From JAADEM01 sp965371855 (lineage in GTDB: Bacteria; Bacteroidota; Bacteroidia; Bacteroidales; Marinilabiliaceae): DNA of 12,045 nucleotides. Location of the stretch: the NCBI GenBank assembly GCA_965371855.1, contig CBDUZZ010000099.1, forward strand, positions 1 to 12,045, in the 5' to 3' direction. Below, piece by piece: positions 7,655 to 12,045 of this stretch. Positions within the stretch are counted from its first letter, which is position 1, and every line of letters starts with the position of its first letter. The notes beneath the pieces were generated by a model. It did no database searches. It had not been told where the DNA came from and saw nothing but the letters and a program-made list of their open reading frames with translations. Position numbers and translations under genes: made by a program.

Positions 7655-8392
7655 TCATTTTTTGCTAACCCATTTTATAGAATTCATCACTAATTTATTG
7701 AAATATTTATTCTCCCAGGCTTGATGGTCATGCCCCAGCTGCAAAAATACAATGCGCGATTTTCCATACTTATTTGTCCATGCAATTATTTTTCCATTTT
7801 CGGGATGATCGGTTGTTAATAATGGATGTACGAAAGGGAATACTTCGGTACTACCGTAGGCTTCATCGCGAATCACAAAATCCTTAATGCCCACTGTAAC
7901 AGGATGATACCTATCAACCACAGCAACAGGCATATACTGATCGTGAACATATGTTGATGCAGGAATACTTTCACCATTCCTTTCAACCGGTTTGACATGA
8001 TACCTGCCACCAATAATTTTTCCAAATTCATCCCATTTTTCATATGACACCAACGAATGGTGAAGAAAAACAATCCCTTTGCCATCATTAAGCATGTTAA
8101 TAAACGATTCTTTTTGTTGGTCGGTAATATCTTGCACCATGTCATAAAAAACAATAGCATCAAATTTCCCTATCAAATCTGAATTATATACTTGGTTTGC
8201 TTCTGGCTGGACTACCGTTGAATATTCAATGCCCTTCATTTTATCAAAGACATTATAGAATAATTCTTTTTCAAAATCATGCCCGCCTGTTACAATTAAT
8301 ATTTTATACGATTTAGCAGAAATGCTATTGGCAGAAAAGCTTATTCCAAGAACAAGCATTATTATTATATAATTAAAAAAAATCGTTTTCAT
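7655..8392 (-). CDS. Secreted ThuA-like domain protein
   Basis: The product is 245 aa with a signal peptide in residues 1-26 (hydrophobic core IIIMLVLGISFSANS), so it acts in the periplasm or outside. Nearly all the rest is one ThuA-like domain, a type-1 glutamine-amidotransferase-like fold. Family features are KILIVTGGHDF at the start, VFYDMVQDIT, the central GIVFLHHSL, GGRYHVKP, DEAYG and the end motif FLQLGHDHQAWEN. ThuA proteins are tied to trehalose and keto-sugar metabolism and are often found in PULs, but the exact reaction is not settled for most members. It follows the GH95 fragment and the flavin-reductase gene in the same direction. A gap of about 180 bp without a recognisable promoter separates it from the reductase. 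Confidence 0.88.
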   Translation of the reverse strand: MKTIFFNYIIIMLVLGISFSANSISAKSYKILIVTGGHDFEKELFYNVFDKMKGIEYSTVVQPEANQVYNSDLIGKFDAIVFYDMVQDITDQQKESFINMLNDGKGIVFLHHSLVSYEKWDEFGKIIGGRYHVKPVERNGESIPASTYVHDQYMPVAVVDRYHPVTVGIKDFVIRDEAYGSTEVFPFVHPLLTTDHPENGKIIAWTNKYGKSRIVFLQLGHDHQAWENKYFNKLVMNSIKWVSKK

Positions 8393-8450
8393 TGCTAAAA
8401 ATTTAAACCCTTAAATAATTTGTGTGACATATCTACAATCAGCTAAATTA

Positions 8451-8570
8451 ATTACTAAGGTGAATCTTACCCAAATGGTTCTGTAGTAGCATTTCACAAA
8501 CACCGGCTGCACAGCCAAAATTACCATCAATCCGGAAGGGTGGGTGAAAGCTATTCAAGTTGTTATAAAT
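8451..8570 (-). pseudogene. Fragment of a GH95 glycoside hydrolase (alpha-fucosidase/galactosidase family)
   Basis: Minus-strand codons in this interval read NNLNSFHPPFRIDGNFG, then a short linker with AAGVCEM and LLQNHLGKIHL. This is close to the highly conserved GH95 signature (NLFDAHPPFQIDGNFGGTAG, then AEMLLQSH and IHLLPALP). Only about 38 codons survive. The frame stops at a TAA at 8450-8448 exactly where the LLPALP block should follow, and upstream the frame runs into the flavin-reductase gene, which uses another frame. Glycines in the AGIAE region are replaced by Cys and Ala. It has no start of its own and is not expected to be functional. GH95 enzymes remove L-fucose or L-galactose from glycans. 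The match is from memory of the family signature. Confidence 0.75.
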
Positions 8571-8571
8571 A

Positions 8572-9324
8572 TTATTTTGTATCATCCCGGAGAGTATTTT
8601 GCACCTCAATTTTTTGCCATTCTTTACCGGCCTGGCCGATTCTTCTTCCAATTCTATGATAATTCCGAGTACCATACGAATATATGAGTGGATCTATTTT
8701 AAATATATCCGGTTTATTATTATCATTTAAATAATCCGGATCAATCTTTACATCCATAATTTCACCTATAATTTGATAATGCGATTCCGAACCATAATTC
8801 TCAATTGAAATCACTTTTAATTCCAATATCAAAGGAAATTCTTTGACATAAGGTGCATTAACAGAATCTCCTTTTACGGCAGTAAGCCCAGTTGTTTCAA
8901 ATTTATTGACATCACGGCCTGAGATATTCCCAAAATAATCCACTTCTTTTAAAAATTTAGATGACGCGATGTTTATCGTAAACGCTTTTGTATTTACTAT
9001 GTTTTCGTATGAATAGCGTTTAGAACGGATTGAGACTGAAACCATGGGTGGAACAGAACTACTTACTCCTCCCCAGGCCACAACCATCATATTAGGGACG
9101 TTGTTTTTGTCATAGCTACCCACTACTAATACCGGCATGGGATAGATAGTTGCTTGTTTTCCCAAAGATATTTTTTCATAGGTTGTATCAATCATTGTGC
9201 TCTTACTCTCAAATTCTTCCTGTACGTTTGTATCCACCACATTTATTTTTGTTTTTACTACTAAAATAACAATTGCGATTACAAATAAAATGTTTAGTAC
9301 ATAGCTTAACTTTAAATTTTTCAT
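8572..9324 (-). CDS. Membrane-anchored extracytoplasmic flavin-reductase-like protein
   Basis: The product is 250 aa. Residues 7-23 form a single N-terminal membrane segment (YVLNILFVIAIVILVVK), so the domain probably faces the periplasm. Residues about 50-230 match the FMN-binding split-barrel flavin reductase/flavoredoxin family: PNMMVVAWGGVSSSVPPMVS, then SIRSKRYSYENI and FTINIASSKFL. The end, YSYGTRNYHRIGRRIG, resembles the flavoredoxin C-terminus. Relatives are normally cytoplasmic, so the anchor is notable. It starts 11 bp after the FMN-binding membrane protein gene, with purine-rich AGAGGG ahead of the ATG, so they form an operon and probably an electron-transfer pair. A GH95 fragment begins right at its stop, so the last ~10 residues could have been altered by a rearrangement. 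Confidence 0.88.
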   Translation of the reverse strand: MKNLKLSYVLNILFVIAIVILVVKTKINVVDTNVQEEFESKSTMIDTTYEKISLGKQATIYPMPVLVVGSYDKNNVPNMMVVAWGGVSSSVPPMVSVSIRSKRYSYENIVNTKAFTINIASSKFLKEVDYFGNISGRDVNKFETTGLTAVKGDSVNAPYVKEFPLILELKVISIENYGSESHYQIIGEIMDVKIDPDYLNDNNKPDIFKIDPLIYSYGTRNYHRIGRRIGQAGKEWQKIEVQNTLRDDTK

Positions 9325-9335
9325 TTTTAGCCCTC

Positions 9336-10511
9336 TTATTTTTTATTTTGAAATAAACTTAACAATTTTCCTGTCGGACAAAGATAGCGGCACCATGGCC
9401 GGTCAATAACTATTGAGAATGCAATAATAATTGATGCAACGAATATTGTTAAGATTGAAACTGATTTATAATTAAAAATGGAAAAGGGTTCAACAAGTGA
9501 TAAATCGAATGGTATTCCGGTGATCAATAACAATAAAATTGTTAGTAAAATCAGGTATCCCAAACCGGACAAAACCAATACGGTTTGTTTTGATAGTTTC
9601 ATTTTTTTGATTTTACTTTTAGAAACAAGCTCTTGAGCAGCCCCGAACGGGCAGACATAATAACAATAAACACGTTTATTAGTAAATATGGGGAAAATAA
9701 ATGCTAGTACAACAATAATAAACAGAAGCAATTTGTGGCTAACAGAAACACCTAAAACCATCCAGCTTTTAAGCAAAAACACAGATATAAAAAAGCCCTG
9801 CCAAACGCCCCAAACTAACATGTTAGCTACTAAGAGGATCAATCTGTACTTTCTAAAATACTTTGGAAGGAATACACTCAGCAACGCAAAACAAAGAAGG
9901 GAAATCGATGTTAAGAGTCCTATATTCAGAAAGTTGAATGTATTATCTTCTGTAGTGTATAATTTTTTGTAAATCGAAAGTCTGGCATGAACACTTTTTA
10001 TAATTGCTTCTGATGTTTCTGTCGCCCCGGAGATTGCATCCACTTTATGACTGACCGCATCCAAAATGTTTTTTGAGTCCCAAGTTGTTAACAAACTGCT
10101 TTTCTTTATATGGTCAACATACTCTGGGGATTCGAAGTTCTTTAGAAGTTTACTCCCAACAATTTTTTCATCAACACTAAGCCCTATTAACACCGGGACA
10201 CTGCTGGCATACCCAATTATATTATTAGAATAAGGAGTTGAATTTAAAAGAATCCCGATTAGCTCGTTTTGACTATTATAAACATTAATTTCACTACCAA
10301 CATTCTCTATTTTATCAGTTTTAGAAAACAATTCCTTTGCATCCTCAATTGACACTTCAATAACATTATTCCTATCTGAATCAGGCTCAAAGTACTTGTA
10401 TCCAAAAATCTGCTCTTCCTGAAGGGTGATTAGAAACAGTAAGAGCAAAATTAAAAATATATCTGGTGCTTTAGCCCATATCTTTTTTTGATATTTCTTA
10501 TCTTTCATCAT
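9336..10511 (-). CDS. NosR/NapH-like membrane electron-transfer protein with covalent-FMN domain
   Basis: The product is 391 aa. A first membrane helix (about 15-32) is followed by a periplasmic FMN-binding domain (about 75-175) whose DAISGATETS (158-167) is the flavinylation motif; Thr164 is the expected covalent FMN site, placed by an ApbE enzyme encoded elsewhere. Several membrane helices follow (about 193-215, 222-245, 250-276, 309-331, 351-370). Two CX3CP motifs, Cys283/Cys287 (CYYVCPFG) and Cys374/Cys378 (CRYLCPTG), match NapH/NosR membrane domains. The C-terminal ferredoxin with classical CXXCXXC clusters is absent; the protein ends 13 residues after the second motif. It likely passes electrons across the inner membrane to FMN and on to the reductase-like protein encoded 11 bp downstream. 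It is not a true NosR: no nitrous-oxide genes are nearby. Confidence 0.9.
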   Translation of the reverse strand: MMKDKKYQKKIWAKAPDIFLILLLLFLITLQEEQIFGYKYFEPDSDRNNVIEVSIEDAKELFSKTDKIENVGSEINVYNSQNELIGILLNSTPYSNNIIGYASSVPVLIGLSVDEKIVGSKLLKNFESPEYVDHIKKSSLLTTWDSKNILDAVSHKVDAISGATETSEAIIKSVHARLSIYKKLYTTEDNTFNFLNIGLLTSISLLCFALLSVFLPKYFRKYRLILLVANMLVWGVWQGFFISVFLLKSWMVLGVSVSHKLLLFIIVVLAFIFPIFTNKRVYCYYVCPFGAAQELVSKSKIKKMKLSKQTVLVLSGLGYLILLTILLLLITGIPFDLSLVEPFSIFNYKSVSILTIFVASIIIAFSIVIDRPWCRYLCPTGKLLSLFQNKK

Positions 10512-10607
10512 TGAATATAAATATTCTCTTGCGTATAGTGATTGTTTGTTACCATTTTAAATTATAGGCCGTACTAATTTTTCCACATTCTCTTAAACAG
10601 CCACAGT
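10512..10607 (-). other. Leader of the flavin electron-transfer operon
   Basis: This spacer lies between the decayed small gene and the FMN-binding protein gene. I find no exact TAnnTTTG element and no stable terminator in it. A TATAATTTAAAATGG stretch near 10552-10566 is the nearest promoter-like sequence but does not match well. I cannot tell whether the redox operon has its own promoter or reads through from upstream. Confidence 0.3.
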
Positions 10608-10916
10608 TCAATCCTTATTCAAATCGGAATTAAGAACTATGTCATGAGTCCTGTACTGTACGTTTTTTGCCTGCTTGCCCTAAACAGCTAGAAGCAGATA
10701 TTTATCTTTCAGCATGTCGCATCCATCGTTATTTGCCTTTATTGTGAATGTGATAATGTCACCGGGATCGCCGATAAGCTTGTCTGCCTTAATTAAATAG
10801 TATGGCGCTGCATACAGTACCACATTAAGAAAAATTACCATAATGGCACTTGCTAAAAATCTGATTGTATTTGGCATACTCATAAAACTATCCTTTTTTG
10901 AGTGCTTGTATTTCAT
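10608..10916 (-). pseudogene. Small secreted protein gene interrupted by an in-frame TAG
   Basis: The frame opens with MKYKHSKKDSFMSMPNTIRF and a clear signal peptide (about 20-36, SAIMVIFLNVVLYAAPYY). It continues as a beta-rich region with DPGDIITFTIKANNDG and KDKYLLLAV, then meets TAG at 10682-10680. The same frame stays open for 23 more codons (GKQAKNVQYRTHDIVLNSDL) to a TGA at 10610-10608, and these still look like coding sequence. I infer that the TAG is a recent nonsense mutation in a small secreted beta-sandwich domain or in the start of a larger protein. The intact part encodes 78 aa. The ATG overlaps the stop of the preceding 36-codon ORF. I do not recognise the family. Confidence 0.5.
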
Positions 10917-11023
10917 TTTAAAATAATTACAAATGCCCCTGCTACTTCTTCCCCCACAATCTTGTAAGATTCAGTTCCTGTATAAAGTTTTATTGAAACA
11001 ATATCAGTAGGTTTAATATTCAT
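10913..11023 (-). CDS. Short ORF with weak resemblance to a TonB plug-domain end
   Basis: This is a 36-codon frame starting MNIKPTDIVSIKLYTGTESY and ending EEVAGAFVIILK. The spacing of NIKPTDIVSIKLYTG and the closing GAFVIILK recalls the plug-domain pattern in which a P-DI-SI-VLKG block is followed by a G-GVIIITTK block. The similarity is loose. Its TGA overlaps the ATG of the next frame (ATGA), which would allow coupled translation. The frame is open for only four more codons upstream. It could be a real small gene, the tail of a lost one, or chance. Confidence 0.3.
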   Translation of the reverse strand: MNIKPTDIVSIKLYTGTESYKIVGEEVAGAFVIILK

Positions 11024-11069
11024 AAATATCAACTCTAATTAAACACTTGTAAGAGACACTCTAACTTAT

Positions 11070-12045
11070 TTATTCTTTGATCACTTGTTTTACAAATTGT
11101 TTATTCCCTGATATTATTTTAATGAGATAAATACCCGAAGGTTGATTGGCTAAATCAATCTCAAATTTATTATTGTTTACAGCATAGGTTTTCACAATTT
11201 CCCCAAGAAAATTATACACTATTACCTTCTCCATTTTCTTTCCAACTACATTAATTATACCCAAGGTAGGATTTGGGAAAACAGAAAAAATATCCTCTTT
11301 TATATTATCAACTCCATTAACAATATCCTTACTTACATCTGCATGGGTTAATACAGAAATTGCACTATTTTTAGAATCAGACTCCATCATGAGAAATGTC
11401 CCATTTTTTGTATAGCCATTCCTTCTTACCATAGTCATATTATTTAAATTCGTAATAGCATATTTATCTTTTAGTCGGTGCTTATAATGATTGTAAACTA
11501 CCTCATGTACACCTAGTCCTTCTCTTATTTTCAAAGTAACTTGTCCCGCTTGTTTTTCTTGTCCCCGCCGTTCAGTCCAAAAAGGCACTCCATCATTATG
11601 ACTGTATAGCCAATCAACTCCTTCAACTAACCTTGGTCTTTGATCATCATGTATTTTCATATCATACATATCAACTCCTTGGTGCCACAGTAGTTCCGCA
11701 ATTTTATAAGAGGAATACACACACATTCTCATGTGACCATCATCTCGGTTAACTTCCATAAAAGTACCATTAGAAGCCAACGTAAGTTCATATAGAGAAA
11801 TAGGTCTTCTTCCAAACAAATCCATATAAGTATGTTTAGTTCCATTCCAATCTGCGTATCCTTTATTACTCCCTTTTAATTTTCTCTCAAAAAAATGATT
11901 ATAACCTGATAGGAACATTGCTTCATCATCCATGAAAATGCCAAGAGCCATTCTGGCATAAGCAACATTAACAGGTTGATTTTGTGTTTGCCATGGGTTT
12001 CCTATATTGCCTTCCCATTCCATTCCCATAGGGTAAAAAATACGA
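11070..12045 (-). CDS. Alginate-lyase-superfamily enzyme, C-terminal part, with T9SS type A sorting domain
   Basis: The frame is open at the right edge, so the start and N-terminal part are missing; about 324 codons are visible. Numbered from the Met at 12029, residues 1-195 fit the alpha-helical alginate-lyase superfamily (PF05426): NVAYARMALGIF, EVNRDDGHMRMCVYSS (92-107), WHQGVDMYD (115-123) and VYNHYKHRL (178-186). The NHY/H motif and the DDGH region are where the family's conserved active-site positions lie. Residues 246-319 are a T9SS sorting tail: FSVFPNPTLGIINV, VIVYNFLGEIVKTY and QPSGIYLIKI. The protein is therefore secreted and probably surface-attached. The likely substrate is a uronic-acid polymer such as alginate or a glucuronan; PL38-like activity is a possible alternative. 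Substrate identity is inference. Confidence 0.85.
   Translation of the reverse strand, partial: RIFYPMGMEWEGNIGNPWQTQNQPVNVAYARMALGIFMDDEAMFLSGYNHFFERKLKGSNKGYADWNGTKHTYMDLFGRRPISLYELTLASNGTFMEVNRDDGHMRMCVYSSYKIAELLWHQGVDMYDMKIHDDQRPRLVEGVDWLYSHNDGVPFWTERRGQEKQAGQVTLKIREGLGVHEVVYNHYKHRLKDKYAITNLNNMTMVRRNGYTKNGTFLMMESDSKNSAISVLTHADVSKDIVNGVDNIKEDIFSVFPNPTLGIINVVGKKMEKVIVYNFLGEIVKTYAVNNNKFEIDLANQPSGIYLIKIISGNKQFVKQVIKE

Noticed and set aside
8448..8675. Intact 75-codon gene starting at 8675
   Set aside because: The first ~35 codons overlap the flavin reductase in another frame and have no GH95 similarity; only the distal part matches, so it is a fragment and not a gene with that start.
9688..9972. 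Plus-strand 94-codon frame inside the FMN-binding membrane protein gene
   Set aside because: It is antisense to membrane helices and the CX3CP region of a clear gene; the residues are a by-product of that sequence.
9336..10511. True nosR of a denitrification cluster
   Set aside because: The C-terminal ferredoxin is missing and no nitrous-oxide reductase or Nos maturation gene is nearby.
1..12045. CRISPR arrays, tRNA or rRNA genes, insertion sequences
   Set aside because: I saw no regularly spaced direct repeats, no cloverleaf-like sequence, no transposase motifs and no terminal inverted repeats around the broken genes.

Overview
The window is AT-rich and carries almost all of its genes on the minus strand. 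It looks like part of a polysaccharide utilisation locus (PUL) from a free-living, probably marine or sediment, member of the Bacteroidota, of the Prolixibacteraceae/Marinilabiliales type. Four things point there: a SusC/SusD pair, a SusC with an N-terminal STN signalling domain, an ECF sigma factor with a FecR-type anti-sigma partner, and a secreted enzyme with a type IX secretion (T9SS) sorting tail. The TAnnTTTG -7 promoter motif is also typical of the phylum. The lineage call is inference from gene style, not from a marker gene.

Reading in the direction of transcription (right to left): (1) 12045-11070 is the C-terminal part of an alginate-lyase-superfamily enzyme with a T9SS tail; its start lies beyond the window. 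(2) 11023-10608 is a decaying stretch: a 36-codon ORF overlapping by ATGA with a small secreted-protein gene that has an in-frame TAG. (3) 10511-8572 is a two-gene redox module: a membrane protein with a covalent-FMN domain and two CX3CP motifs, then a membrane-anchored flavin-reductase-like protein. (4) 8570-8451 is a short fragment of a GH95 glycosidase, directly after the reductase stop. (5) 8392-7655 is a secreted ThuA-like protein. (6) 7654-7052 has no convincing large gene, but holds a possible bidirectional terminator, a 72-codon plus-strand ORF of unknown nature and the sigma-factor promoter. (7) 7051-249 is the regulatory and uptake unit: ECF sigma factor, FecR-like anti-sigma factor, STN-SusC and SusD.

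Inferred working model: the T9SS enzyme cuts a uronate-containing polysaccharide outside the cell, SusD and SusC capture and import the fragments, and glycan-loaded SusC signals through its STN domain to FecR. FecR then releases the sigma factor to raise susCD expression. The flavin module would move electrons across the inner membrane to an unknown periplasmic acceptor. The ThuA-like protein may act on an oxidised sugar there. Both roles are hypotheses.

The most notable observations are the GH95 fossil at the end of the reductase gene, the flavin electron-transfer pair inside a glycan locus, a hairpin that contains the start codon of the anti-sigma gene, and the interrupted small secreted gene.
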